A stretch of 64,000 nt of DNA. Source: Tranquillimonas rosea. Lineage in GTDB: Bacteria; Pseudomonadota; Alphaproteobacteria; Rhodobacterales; Rhodobacteraceae. Position 1 is the stretch's first letter. Each line of letters opens with the position of its first letter. Location: NCBI RefSeq assembly GCF_900111315.1, contig NZ_FOGU01000012.1:47146-111145 (forward strand), read 5' to 3'. The translations under genes and the position numbers were made by a program. The notes beneath the pieces were generated by a model that searched no databases, was not told the DNA's origin, and saw nothing but the letters and a program-made list of their open reading frames with translations. This document shows, in pieces, positions 8,337 through 18,355 of this stretch.

Positions 8337-9440
8337 TCAGGCCTGCTTGGCCTTCGGCGTGGAAGAGGGCGGCGTGCCCGTCGTCTTGGGCGAGGACCGC
8401 TTGCGGCCGCCGTACTGGATCGAGTTCAGCAGCACGGCCAGCACGATGACGGCGCCGGTGAACACGGTCTGCCAGTAGGACGAGACGCCGATGATGACGA
8501 GACCGTCCGACAGGAAGCCGATCACGAACGCGCCCAGCAGCGTGCCGCGCACGTTGCCGCGGCCGCCGGTCAGGGCGGCGCCGCCGATCACGACCGCGGC
8601 GATCGCCGTCAGCTCGTAGGTCTGGCCGGCGGTTGGGCCCGCCGAGGTCAGCTGCGACGACAGGACGAGGCCGGCGATGGCCGAGCAGACGCCCGACATC
8701 ACGTAGACCAGCACCGTCACCCGCTTGACCGGCACACCCGACAGCTCGGCCGCGCGGGCGTTGCCGCCGGTGGAATAGATCCAGCGGCCGAGCGCGGTGC
8801 GGTTCAGCATCAGCATCGCCAGGATGGCCACCACCGCCAGGACGATGACGCCGATCGGCACGTTGAAGATTCGGTTGAACCCGAGCCAGTCGAAGCCGGT
8901 ATTGCCCAGCTCCTCGCGCCCGCCGAGGTTGTTGTAGGTCAGGCCGTTGGTCATCAGCAGCGCCACGCCGCGCGCGACGTAGAGCAGGCCCAGCGTGGCG
9001 ACGAAGGCCGGCACCTTGAAATAGGCCACGAGCACGCCGTTGATGATCCCGACGAAGGCGCCCGTCGCGCAGGCCAGGATCGCCACCACCCAGACAGGCG
9101 GATAAAGCGTGACGCCGAACATCTGCAGCTCGACCCCCTGCATCAGCGCGCCGGCCACGACACCCGAAAGCGCCAGGGTCGAACCGACGGACAGGTCGAT
9201 GCCGCCGGTCAGGATCACCAGCAGCATGCCGATCGCCAGCAGCCCGAAGATGGCCACGTGGCTGGACATGATGAGAAGGTTGTTCACCGTGAAGTAGAAC
9301 GGCGACAGCATCGAGAAGACGATGATGATCGCGATCAGCGCGAAGAAGGCCCGGCCTTCGAGCAGCAGCCGCCCGAGGTCGAAGCCGTCGCCGAACAGGC
9401 CGCCGCGCGATCCGCTGTTATCTTGGGTGGTATCGGCCAT
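8337..9440 (-). CDS. eryF: Sugar ABC transporter permease (RbsC/EryF-like)
   Basis: This 367-residue inner-membrane permease of the CUT2 (BPD_transp_2) family has about ten hydrophobic helices. The family signatures are LTGGIDLSVGSTLALSGVVA and the C-terminal GRGNVRGTLLGAFVIGFLSD. ATG at 9440 (ADTTQDNSG follows) is preferred because GGAG lies eight bases upstream. A longer frame to 9518 would overlap the ATPase gene and encode Arg/Pro-rich residues. It forms the channel for the polyol with the adjacent ATPase and binding protein. The C-terminal tail is Lys/Thr/Pro-rich and cytoplasmic. Confidence 0.9.
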   Translation of the reverse strand: MADTTQDNSGSRGGLFGDGFDLGRLLLEGRAFFALIAIIIVFSMLSPFYFTVNNLLIMSSHVAIFGLLAIGMLLVILTGGIDLSVGSTLALSGVVAGALMQGVELQMFGVTLYPPVWVVAILACATGAFVGIINGVLVAYFKVPAFVATLGLLYVARGVALLMTNGLTYNNLGGREELGNTGFDWLGFNRIFNVPIGVIVLAVVAILAMLMLNRTALGRWIYSTGGNARAAELSGVPVKRVTVLVYVMSGVCSAIAGLVLSSQLTSAGPTAGQTYELTAIAAVVIGGAALTGGRGNVRGTLLGAFVIGFLSDGLVIIGVSSYWQTVFTGAVIVLAVLLNSIQYGGRKRSSPKTTGTPPSSTPKAKQA

Positions 9441-9465
9441 GTGAAGTCTCCGATTCTCGTTCTGC

Positions 9466-11000
<1,535 letters not shown>

Positions 11001-11004
<4 letters not shown>

Positions 11005-11651
11005 TGCACGCTCATCTCCACCGGCGTGATGAGCCAGTTGTTCGGATTGATCAGCTTGAAGACGCCGGTGACCGTGACCGACTTGCCCGACAGGTTCGCG
11101 GTGTCGATATCGGCCAGCACCTGCTCCTTCATCTCGGTGTTCAGGGCGGCGCCGGCGTTCTGATACTCGATCTGGTTGCGGAACTGCCCGAACTCGATGT
11201 CGCCGGGCGCGTCGCGCAGGTCGGTGCCGTTGATCGCGGGGCCGGTCTGCACGCGGATCGTCAGCTCTTCGGGCACGTTCGGCACGTCGAAGGTGTAGAC
11301 GCCGGATTTCGCGTCCTGCGCGGTGCCGGTGAAGGTGACGGGCATGATCGGGCCGATACCGCCGGGGGTGCCGTACTCTTCGCCGGCGGCGGCCTTGTCC
11401 TCGGCGATGGCGGCGGCGAGCTGTTCGGCGGGCACGGCGCGGTCGCGGATGCCGGCCTGGATTTCGGGGAAACGCTCCTCTCCGAAGCTTTCGGCGTTGA
11501 AACCCTGATCCTGGCTGGCCTGCTCTGACCCGATCTCGACGACCGTGGTGTCGAGCGCCATCGCTACCACCAGGACGACGGCGGCGGCCGAGGCGATCAG
11601 CGTGCCCTTGCCTGGTCCGCCGCGCCGGGATGCGGTTGCCTGCGACGTCAT
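11001..11651 (-). CDS. DUF2291 family membrane-anchored protein
   Basis: The 216-residue protein has a single N-terminal transmembrane segment or uncleaved signal anchor (residues about 15-36, GTLIASAAAVVLVVAMALDT) and a periplasmic domain ending in TVTGVFKLINPNNWLITPVE, which is characteristic of DUF2291. Such genes occur at the head of CUT2 sugar transporter operons in alphaproteobacteria, including erythritol-linked ones. Their function is unknown. It is the first gene of the operon, and its transcript starts in the shared intergenic region with eryD. Confidence 0.78.
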
Positions 11652-11895
11652 GAAGTCACCTCCGGGCTTAAGTCTTGGCCGGCCCGCGCGGTGCGGCGGC
11701 CCTCGTGCATGGGGAAGCAGGGGCGAGACGCCGGCCGGGGCCAGTGCGTGTCGGGGCAGGGCGCGCAGCCGGTGCGTCGCATGTCCGTCTCCTCCCTCTG
11801 GCGCGACGGGTGCGGACCCTCCATCCGCGACCGTCGCCGGTGTGTCTGCGATCCGGTCCGTTAATGTTAGGACCGTGTTATCGACAGTGTTAAGC

Positions 11896-11922
11896 TTGTT
11901 ATCAAACGGTGCGTTCTGTCAA
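11896..11922 (-). promoter_or_regulatory. Putative promoter of the transporter operon with overlapping TAAGCTTG site
   Basis: On the minus strand TTGACA (complement at 11917-11922) is followed after 15 bases by TAACAA (complement at 11896-11901). The spacing is two bases shorter than ideal. The TAAGCTTG core at 11891-11898 overlaps the -10 element, a good position for repression by the SorC-family EryD. This is inference from sequence. Confidence 0.4.
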
Positions 11923-12037
11923 TACGTTGCCGCGCGAGAGCCGAAGGTATTTTCCGCAATCTTATCAATATAACCAGAAAACAAATAGTTACGTAATTCT
12001 CACAGTTTCGCCGCGCTGCAGAAGAAGTGTGATAAGC

Positions 12038-12066
12038 TTGACAATGTGCCGCGGGTAGAAATTAAT
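12038..12066 (+). promoter_or_regulatory. Putative promoter of eryDABC with overlapping TAAGCTTG site
   Basis: TTGACA at 12038-12043, a 17-base spacer, and ATTAAT at 12061-12066 give a sigma-70-like promoter 45 bases before the eryD start. The second TAAGCTTG core (12033-12040) overlaps the -35 box, so one regulator could control both divergent operons. Confidence 0.5.
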
Positions 12067-12110
12067 TGCGAAGAACGCGATTTCTTTCATCAGGGTCGGG
12101 AGGAGCCGAC

Positions 12111-13076
12111 ATGGCGGATGGCACTGTGCGCGCCGAGGGGGACGACAGCCTCGCCATTCGTGCGGCGTGGCTACACTATGCTGGCGGGCTGACGCAGGCG
12201 CAGGTCGCCGATCGGCTGAACGTCTCGGCCGCCAAGGCCCACCGGCTGATCGCGGCGGCCAACCGCAGCGGTGCGGTCAAGGTGACCGTCGTGGGCGAGG
12301 TCGCCGAGTGCGCCGAGCTCGGATCCGAACTGTCGGCGCGCTTCGCGCTCGGCACCTGCGAGGTCGTGCCCGATCTGGGCGAGCCCGGCCTGCCGCTGCG
12401 GGCGCTCGGTGCCGCGGGCGCGAACTTCCTCAAGCGCGAGATCGACGCGGCGCCCGACGGCGTCATCGGCCTGGGACACGGCCGCACGCTGGGCGCCTCG
12501 GTCGAGGCGATGGCGCCGTTCGACGCACGCGGGCTGCGCTTCGTGTCGCTGATGGGCGGGCTGGCGCGGAACCTCGCGGCGAACCCGCACGACGTGATGC
12601 ACCGCATGGCGCAGAAGACCCGCGCTGCGGCTTATGTCATCCCGATCCCGTTCTTCGCCGCCTCGGCCGCCGACCGCGAGGTTCTGCTGTCGCAGCCAGG
12701 CGTCAGCGACGTGTTCGACCTGGCCGCCTCGGCCGACCTGATGGCGGTTGGGATCGGCACCACGAAACCCGACGCGCAGCTTGTCGAGTCGGGCATGATC
12801 GGGCGGGCCGAGATCGCCGAAATCCAGGAGCGCGGCGGCGTGGGCGAGGTGCTGGGCCACTTCTTCGCGCCCGACGGCGCCCCGATCGAGACGGGACTGA
12901 CCGCACGCACCGTGTCGCTGGAGCGCCGCCGCCTGGCGGGCCGCCGGATCGTCGCCATCGCCGGCGGACCCGAGAAGGTGCACGCGATTCGCGCCGTGCT
13001 TCACGGCGGCTACGTGGGTGGGCTGGTCACCGATGAACGCACGGCCCGGTCGCTGCTGGAGGAAAGCGGCGGCTGA
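12111..13076 (+). CDS. eryD: SorC-family transcriptional regulator EryD
   Basis: The 321-residue regulator has an N-terminal HTH (about residues 12-55; WLHYAGGLTQAQVADRLNVS then AAKAHRLIAAANRSG) and a SorC-type sugar-binding domain to the C-terminus (GLGHGRTLGASVEAM, FVSLMGGLARN, VAIAGGPEKVHAIRAVLHGG). ATG at 12111 is chosen because GGGAGGAG lies seven bases upstream. It heads the operon eryD-eryA-eryB-eryC and is divergent from the transporter operon, so autoregulation and control of both sides is likely. In Brucella EryD represses ery genes and erythritol relieves repression, but there eryD is the last gene of the operon, not the first. Confidence 0.88.
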   Translation: MADGTVRAEGDDSLAIRAAWLHYAGGLTQAQVADRLNVSAAKAHRLIAAANRSGAVKVTVVGEVAECAELGSELSARFALGTCEVVPDLGEPGLPLRALGAAGANFLKREIDAAPDGVIGLGHGRTLGASVEAMAPFDARGLRFVSLMGGLARNLAANPHDVMHRMAQKTRAAAYVIPIPFFAASAADREVLLSQPGVSDVFDLAASADLMAVGIGTTKPDAQLVESGMIGRAEIAEIQERGGVGEVLGHFFAPDGAPIETGLTARTVSLERRRLAGRRIVAIAGGPEKVHAIRAVLHGGYVGGLVTDERTARSLLEESGG

Positions 13077-13100
13077 TCGGCCGAACCGGGGAGGAACGAA

Positions 13101-13145
13101 ATGCAGATCATGCCGGACGACACAGGCGGGGCACTCCGTGGCTGA
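13101..13145 (+). CDS. 14-codon leader ORF overlapping the eryA start
   Basis: ATG at 13101 has an excellent GGGGAGGAA site 5-6 bases upstream and encodes MQIMPDDTGGALRG. It ends at a TGA that overlaps the GTG start of the kinase (13138). The kinase GTG itself has no good ribosome binding site, so its translation may depend on ribosomes terminating here. A frameshift joining the two frames, in the organism or in the sequence, is the main alternative. Confidence 0.4.
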   Translation: MQIMPDDTGGALRG

Positions 13146-14787
13146 GCGCACCGACATCCTGATCGGGATCGACGCGGGCACGTCCGTGGTCAAGGCCGTG
13201 GCCTTCGACCTGGACGGGCGGCAACTGGCTGAGGCGTCGGTCCTGAACCGCTACGACACCGGCGCCGACGGTGCCGCGACACAGAGCCTGTCGCAGACCT
13301 GGGCCGATTGCGCGGCGGCGCTGCGCAAGCTGGGCGAGTCGGTCGAGGGGCTGGCGGTCCGAACGGCCGGCGTCGCGGTGACCGGGCAGGGCGACGGCAC
13401 CTGGCTGGTGGGCGCGGACGACGTGCCCGCGGGCGACGCCTGGATCTGGCTCGACGCGCGGGCTGCGCCGGCGGTGCGCCGGCTGAACGCCGCCCCGTCC
13501 GAGCGGGCACGGTTCGAGGCGACGGGGACCGGTCTCAACACCTGCCAGCAGGGCGTGCAGCTGGCCCACATGGACGCGACCTGTCCCGAGCTTCTGGACC
13601 GGGCCGAGGTCGCGCTGCATTGCAAGGACTGGCTCTATCTCAAGCTCACGGGCGTGCGGGCGACCGACCCATCTGAGTCGAGCTTTACCTTCGGGGATTT
13701 CCGCACGCGGGCCTACGACGACACGGTGATCGACGCGCTGGGGCTGGAACATCGCCGGCACCTTCTGCCGCAGATCGTCGACGGCAGCCAGGTGACGCAC
13801 CCGCTGAGCGACGCGGCAGCGGCCGAGACCGGCCTGACCGCCGGCACGCCTGTGAGCCTCGGCTATGTCGACATGGTGATGACGGCGCTCGGGGCGGGGG
13901 TGCATACCGGCGATCCCGGTGCCGCGTGCTCGACCGTGGGCTCCACCGGCGTGCACATGCGGGCGGTGGGGCAGGACGACGTCCTGCTGAACGACGCCGG
14001 CACGGGATATGTGATTGCGCTCCCGGTGCCGGGGCTGGTGACGCAGGTCCAGACCAACATGGCGGCGACGCTGAACATCGACTGGCTGTTACGGGTGGGC
14101 GGCGATCTTCTGGCCGAGTTCGGCGTCGAGACCTCCCATTCGGACCTCGTCCGCCGCATCGACGGCTGGATGGCGCAGAGCCGTCCCGGCGCGCTGCTCT
14201 ACCATCCCTACATCTCGGATGCGGGAGAGCGGGGGCCGTTCGTCGAGGCCGACGCCCGCGCCGACTTTATCGGCCTGTCCAGCGCGCACCGCTATCCCGA
14301 TCTCGTCCGCGCTGTGGTCGAGGGGCTGGGGATGGCCGCGCGGGACTGCTACGCCGCGATGGGCGAGATGCCGGGCGAGGTTCGGCTCACCGGCGGAGCG
14401 GCCCGGTCGCGGGCGCTGCGCGGGGTGATCTCGGCGGCGACGGGGGCGCGGGTGCGCGTGTCCTCCCGCGAAGAGGCCGGCGCGGCGGGGGCTGCGATGA
14501 TGGCGGCGGTCGCCATCGGCGCCTACGACAGCATGGAAGACTGCATCGCCGCCTGGGTCACGCCCCTACTGGGCGAGGCCGAAGCGCCAGAGCCGCAACT
14601 GATCGACACCTATGACAGCCTGTACCCGGCGTTCCGCACCGCCCGCGAGGCGCTCGTCCCGGTCTGGGGCGAACTGGCCCGCCACCGCGGCTCGGGCGCG
14701 ACGACGGATCCCGAAACCCATGCCGGAGAGGAGTCCACCGGACGGACGCTCGAGGCCACAGACGCATCGCGAAGGAGCGCCACATGA
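13138..14787 (+). CDS. eryA: Erythritol kinase EryA (FGGY family)
   Basis: This FGGY carbohydrate kinase (549 aa from the GTG) phosphorylates erythritol to erythritol-4-phosphate with ATP in the cytoplasm. The N-terminal GIDAGTSVVKAVAFDLDG is the phosphate-1 loop. The middle GYVDMVMTALGAGVHTGDPG and the C-terminal GEVRLTGGAARSRALRGVIS are the adenosine-binding FGGY signatures. The length fits the EryA group, longer than glycerol kinase. No in-frame ATG stands at the expected N-terminus, and the GTG at 13138 is reached through a 14-codon leader ORF. The stop overlaps the eryB start by four bases. A polar C-terminal tail of about 40 residues is unusual. Confidence 0.87.
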   Translation: MAERTDILIGIDAGTSVVKAVAFDLDGRQLAEASVLNRYDTGADGAATQSLSQTWADCAAALRKLGESVEGLAVRTAGVAVTGQGDGTWLVGADDVPAGDAWIWLDARAAPAVRRLNAAPSERARFEATGTGLNTCQQGVQLAHMDATCPELLDRAEVALHCKDWLYLKLTGVRATDPSESSFTFGDFRTRAYDDTVIDALGLEHRRHLLPQIVDGSQVTHPLSDAAAAETGLTAGTPVSLGYVDMVMTALGAGVHTGDPGAACSTVGSTGVHMRAVGQDDVLLNDAGTGYVIALPVPGLVTQVQTNMAATLNIDWLLRVGGDLLAEFGVETSHSDLVRRIDGWMAQSRPGALLYHPYISDAGERGPFVEADARADFIGLSSAHRYPDLVRAVVEGLGMAARDCYAAMGEMPGEVRLTGGAARSRALRGVISAATGARVRVSSREEAGAAGAAMMAAVAIGAYDSMEDCIAAWVTPLLGEAEAPEPQLIDTYDSLYPAFRTAREALVPVWGELARHRGSGATTDPETHAGEESTGRTLEATDASRRSAT

Positions 14788-16298
14788 GTGACGACAAGGA
14801 GACGGTCGATCTGTTCGTGATCGGCGGTGGCATCAACGGCGCTGGCATCGCCCGCGACGCGGCCGGCCGCGGCCTGTCGGTGGTGTTGTGCGAGAAGGAC
14901 GATCTGGCCGAGGGCACCTCGTCGCGCTCGGGCAAGCTGGTGCATGGCGGGCTGCGCTATCTCGAATACTACGAGTTCCGGTTGGTCCGCGAGGCGCTGA
15001 TCGAGCGCGAGGTGCTGATGAACGCCGCGCCGCACATCATCTGGCCGCTGCGCTTCGTTCTGCCCCATTCGCCGGACGACCGGCCCGCGTGGCTCGTGCG
15101 GCTGGGGCTGTTCCTCTACGACCATCTGGGCGGGCGGAAGAAGCTGCCGGGCACGCGCACGCTGGATCTGCGCCGCGATCCCGAGGGGGCGCCGCTGCTG
15201 GACAAGTACACGCGCGGCTTCGAATACTCGGATTGCTGGGTGGACGACGCCCGGCTGGTGGTGCTGAACGCCGTCGACGCGGCCGAGCGGGGCGCGACGG
15301 TTCTGACGCGCTCGCCCTGCGCCTCGGCCCGGCGCGAGGACGGCGCCTGGACGGTGACGACGAAGGACCGCCTGACCGGCGAAGAGCGGACGTTCCGCGC
15401 GAAGGCGCTGGTGAACGCGGCCGGGCCGTGGGTGTCGGACGTCATCACGCGGGTGGCGGGCGCCAATTCCAGCCGCAACGTGCGGCTGGTGAAGGGCAGC
15501 CACATCATCGTGCCGAAGTTCTGGGAGGGGCCGAACAGCTATCTCGTCCAGAACCACGACAAGCGGGTGATCTTCATCAACCCCTACGAGGGCGACAAGG
15601 CCCTGATCGGCACCACCGACATCGCCCACGAGGGCGAGGCGAACGACGTCCACATCGACGATTCCGAGATCGAGTACCTGCTCAATGCCGTGAACCGCTA
15701 CTTCAAGGAGAAGCTGCGCCCCGAGGACATCCTCGAGACGTTCTCGGGCGTGCGGGCGCTGTTCGACGACGGGCAGGGCAACCCCTCGGCGGTGACGCGC
15801 GACTACGTGTTCGACCTCGAGGACCGCGACGGGGCACCTCTGCTGAACGTGTTCGGCGGCAAGATCACCACCTTCCGCGAGCTGTCCGAGCACGGGTTGC
15901 AGAAGCTCGGCCACTACTTCCCGACGATGGGACGCGACTGGACCCACGACGCGGCGCTGCCGGGCGGCGAGATCAAGAACGCCGATTACGACCTGTTCCG
16001 CGAGCAGATGAAGGCCGACTACCCGTGGATGCCGCGGGCGCTGCGCCAGCATTACGGCCGCTGCTACGGCGCGCGGATCGCCATGCTCGTGGGCGACGCC
16101 ACCTCGGTCGAGGGGCTGGGGCGCCACTTCGGCGGCCAGCTCTACGAGGCCGAGGTGCGCTATCTCGTGGAACACGAATGGGCGCGCACCGCCGAGGACG
16201 TTCTCTGGCGGCGCACCAAGCACCGGCTGGACCTGTCCGAGGCCGAGAAGGCCGACTTCGCCGCCTGGTTCGACGCGCAGCAACGGAAAGCCGCCTGA
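14784..16298 (+). CDS. eryB: Erythritol-phosphate dehydrogenase EryB (GlpD-like flavoprotein)
   Basis: The 504-residue FAD-dependent dehydrogenase is of the GlpD family. The Rossmann motif VIGGGINGAGIARDAAGRG is at residues 11-29, followed by the FAD-binding region EGTSSRSGKLVHGGLRYLE, the DAO domain to about residue 370 and a C-terminal DAO_C domain. It is membrane-associated and quinone-linked by analogy to GlpD. Its position between the FGGY kinase and EryC identifies it as EryB, which oxidises L-erythritol-4-phosphate to L-3-tetrulose-4-phosphate. A role with glycerol-3-phosphate cannot be excluded from sequence alone. It overlaps eryA by 4 bases and eryC by 1 base. Confidence 0.88.
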   Translation: MSDDKETVDLFVIGGGINGAGIARDAAGRGLSVVLCEKDDLAEGTSSRSGKLVHGGLRYLEYYEFRLVREALIEREVLMNAAPHIIWPLRFVLPHSPDDRPAWLVRLGLFLYDHLGGRKKLPGTRTLDLRRDPEGAPLLDKYTRGFEYSDCWVDDARLVVLNAVDAAERGATVLTRSPCASARREDGAWTVTTKDRLTGEERTFRAKALVNAAGPWVSDVITRVAGANSSRNVRLVKGSHIIVPKFWEGPNSYLVQNHDKRVIFINPYEGDKALIGTTDIAHEGEANDVHIDDSEIEYLLNAVNRYFKEKLRPEDILETFSGVRALFDDGQGNPSAVTRDYVFDLEDRDGAPLLNVFGGKITTFRELSEHGLQKLGHYFPTMGRDWTHDAALPGGEIKNADYDLFREQMKADYPWMPRALRQHYGRCYGARIAMLVGDATSVEGLGRHFGGQLYEAEVRYLVEHEWARTAEDVLWRRTKHRLDLSEAEKADFAAWFDAQQRKAA

Positions 16299-17230
16299 TG
16301 CCCCTGACACTGTCGCTGAACACCAATCCTCTGGTGAACCGCTTTGCCGAGCCGGCGGACCTGATCGAGACGACGGCGCGGGAACTGCGGCTGCGTGATC
16401 TGCAACTGACGCACGAGTTCATCAATCCCTCCTGGCCCGCACCGGTTCTCCGCCGCCTCACGCGCGAGATGGACCGCGCCTGTCATCGGACCGGGGTGCG
16501 CTGCACCTCGGGGATGACCGGGCCCTACGGGCGGCTCAACCATTTCGGTCATCCTGACCCGGATGTGCGCCGCTATTACGTCGACTGGTTCAAGACCTTC
16601 GCGGACATCTTCGGCGATCTGGGCGGCCGGAGCATCGGCACCCAGTTCGCCATCTTCACCTACCGCGACTTCAACGATCCGGCGCGGCGCGAAGAACTGA
16701 TCCGTATCGCCATCGATCACTGGGCCGAGGTCGCCGAGCATGCGAAGGCGGCGGGGCTGGACTACGTGTTCTGGGAGCCGATGAGCATCGGGCGCGAGTT
16801 CGGCGAGACGATCGCGGCCTGCATGGCCCTTCAGGACCGGCTGAGCGCGGCGGACATGGCGGTGCCGATGTGGATGATGGCCGACATCGACCACGGCGAC
16901 GTCACCAGCGAGAACCCCGACGACTTCGACCCCTACGCCTGGGCGCGGGCGGTGCCGAAGGTCTCGCCCATCATCCACATCAAGCAGTCGCTGATGGACA
17001 AGGGCGGCCACCGGCCCTTCACCGCCGAGTTCAACGCCCGCGGTCGCATCCAGCCTGAGCCGCTGCTCGAGGCGTTCGCCGAAGGCGGGGCCGAGGACAA
17101 CGAGATCTGCCTGGAGCTGTCGTTCAAGGAGCGCGAGCCGAACGACCGCGAGGTGATCCCGCAGATTGCCGAAAGCGTCGCGTTCTGGGCGCCGCATATC
17201 GATACCGGGGCGGCCGACCTGAAGATCTGA
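16298..17230 (+). CDS. eryC: Tetrulose-4-phosphate racemase/isomerase EryC (xylose isomerase-like TIM barrel)
   Basis: The 310-residue protein of the sugar phosphate isomerase/epimerase (AP endonuclease 2-like) family begins MPLTLSLNTNPLVNRFAEP. Candidate metal ligands lie in VFWEPMSIGREF, MWMMADIDHGD, IIHIKQSLMDKGGH and EICLELSFKE, spaced as in this family. Brucella EryC is a tetrulose-4-phosphate racemase, and the Mycobacterium homologue LerI is an L-erythrulose-1-phosphate isomerase. Either reaction fits here, particularly since the locus also encodes a DhaK-type kinase. The ATG at 16298 shares one base with the eryB stop. It is the last gene of the operon. Confidence 0.86.
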   Translation: MPLTLSLNTNPLVNRFAEPADLIETTARELRLRDLQLTHEFINPSWPAPVLRRLTREMDRACHRTGVRCTSGMTGPYGRLNHFGHPDPDVRRYYVDWFKTFADIFGDLGGRSIGTQFAIFTYRDFNDPARREELIRIAIDHWAEVAEHAKAAGLDYVFWEPMSIGREFGETIAACMALQDRLSAADMAVPMWMMADIDHGDVTSENPDDFDPYAWARAVPKVSPIIHIKQSLMDKGGHRPFTAEFNARGRIQPEPLLEAFAEGGAEDNEICLELSFKEREPNDREVIPQIAESVAFWAPHIDTGAADLKI

Positions 17231-17285
17231 GCCGCGCTCATCTCGAAACCGCTTGAGGTGCGGGCGGCCCCGGCGCCATCCTCGT

Positions 17286-17301
17286 GTAATCTTTGAATTA
17301 C
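17286..17301. promoter_or_regulatory. Palindrome GTAAT-N6-ATTAC upstream of the second SorC regulator
   Basis: An inverted repeat, GTAAT (17286-17290) and ATTAC (17297-17301), lies in the only A/T-rich patch of the 140 bases between eryC and the regulator gene. It could be an operator for autoregulation. Support is limited to symmetry and position. Confidence 0.3.
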
Positions 17302-17370
17302 CTCCATTCGGGCGCGTGGCCTGTTGGGACAAGATGGGATATGCGGGCCCGACATCCGGGCGACAGGGTC

Positions 17371-18339
17371 ATGACCGAAATGCAGCAGCCAGACCACGAT
17401 TCCTCGGGCTCTCTCGACGAACGGGCGCGCGTGGGCTGGTACTACTTCGTGGCCGGTCTCACCCAGAAGGACATCGCGGACCGGCTTGGCATCACAAGGC
17501 TGAAGGTGAACAAGATCATCGGCCAGATCCGCGCCGAGGGGCTGGTGACGGTCGAGCTGGACATGCCGCTGCTGGAATGCCGCGTCATGGCCGAGGAGAT
17601 CGCCTCGCGCTATGGCCTGCGGGACGTGACGGTGGTGCCGGATGTCGACGATTTCATCACGCAGAAACGGGTGATCGGCGAGGCCGCCGGCGCGATGGCG
17701 AGCCCGCTGATCAAGGGCCGCGACGTGGGCATCGGGATCGGCTCGGGGCGGACGCTGTCCTATGTCGCGCGCCGGCTGACGACGCGGCCGTCCGCGGGCA
17801 GCTGGGTGGTCGGCCTGATCGGCGGGATCACCCGGATGACGGGGTCGAACTCGTTCGACGTGGCCACCGACACCGCGCGGCGTCTGGGGGTCGAGTGCCA
17901 CTATCTCACCGCGCCGATCTTCTGCGCTTCGGCCGCGGCGCGCGAGGCGCTGCTGCTGAACGAAGAGGTCACGGACGTCCTGGCGCGGACCGAGATCGCC
18001 GATATCGCGATGGTCAGCTGTTCGTCGTCCGAGGAACAGAGCTCGCTGACGCAGGTGCGGGTGATCAAGGACAACCTCGACGAGATCACCGCCGCCGGGG
18101 CGGTGGGCGAGATCCTGGGCTGCTTCATCGACGCCGACGGGCGGCCCGTGGATCACTTCATCAACGAGACGGTGATCGCGCTGCCGCCCGACAAGCTGCG
18201 GATCAAGCCTGATGCGATCCTGGTTTCGGGCGGGCTGATCAAGTTGCCGGTGATCCGCGCGATCCTGCGGGGCCGCTACATCAATCGGCTGGTCACGAAC
18301 GAATCCGTCGCGCGGGGGCTGTTGGACGGGCCGGCCTGA
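17371..18339 (+). CDS. SorC-family transcriptional regulator (second)
   Basis: The 322-residue regulator starts MTEMQQPDHD. The HTH lies at about residues 22-65 (GLTQKDIADRLGITRLKVNK). The SorC effector domain covers the rest (GIGIGSGRTLSYVARRL, GLIGGITRMTGSN, GEILGCFIDADGRPVDHFIN, LVSGGLIKLPVIRAILRG). I prefer ATG 17371. ATGs at 17341 and 17293 are in frame, but the residues they add look non-coding; none has a strong ribosome binding site. It is convergent with, and separated by one hairpin from, the DhaKL kinase operon, which it probably regulates together with the second transporter (inference). Confidence 0.85.
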   Translation: MTEMQQPDHDSSGSLDERARVGWYYFVAGLTQKDIADRLGITRLKVNKIIGQIRAEGLVTVELDMPLLECRVMAEEIASRYGLRDVTVVPDVDDFITQKRVIGEAAGAMASPLIKGRDVGIGIGSGRTLSYVARRLTTRPSAGSWVVGLIGGITRMTGSNSFDVATDTARRLGVECHYLTAPIFCASAAAREALLLNEEVTDVLARTEIADIAMVSCSSSEEQSSLTQVRVIKDNLDEITAAGAVGEILGCFIDADGRPVDHFINETVIALPPDKLRIKPDAILVSGGLIKLPVIRAILRGRYINRLVTNESVARGLLDGPA

Positions 18340-18349
18340 CCGGCCCGTC
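18325..18349. terminator. Hairpin between convergent genes
   Basis: A perfect 10-bp stem, GACGGGCCGG (18325-18334) and CCGGCCCGTC (18340-18349), with a 5-base loop spans the stop codon of the SorC gene and lies 7 bases from the end of the convergent kinase gene. It has no T-run on either side, so termination would be weak or assisted. Confidence 0.45.
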
Positions 18350-18355
18350 GCAGGC

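Larger units (their letters stand above)
11652..12110. other. Divergent A/T-rich control region between transporter and eryDABC operons
   Basis: These 459 bases hold no convincing gene. Bases 11860-12080 are markedly more A/T-rich than the surroundings. They contain facing promoter-like elements (listed separately) and two copies of the core TAAGCTTG, at 11891-11898 and 12033-12040, each next to TTATC/GATAA elements. The left part (11652-11850) is GC-rich leader sequence of the transporter transcript. Confidence 0.6.
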
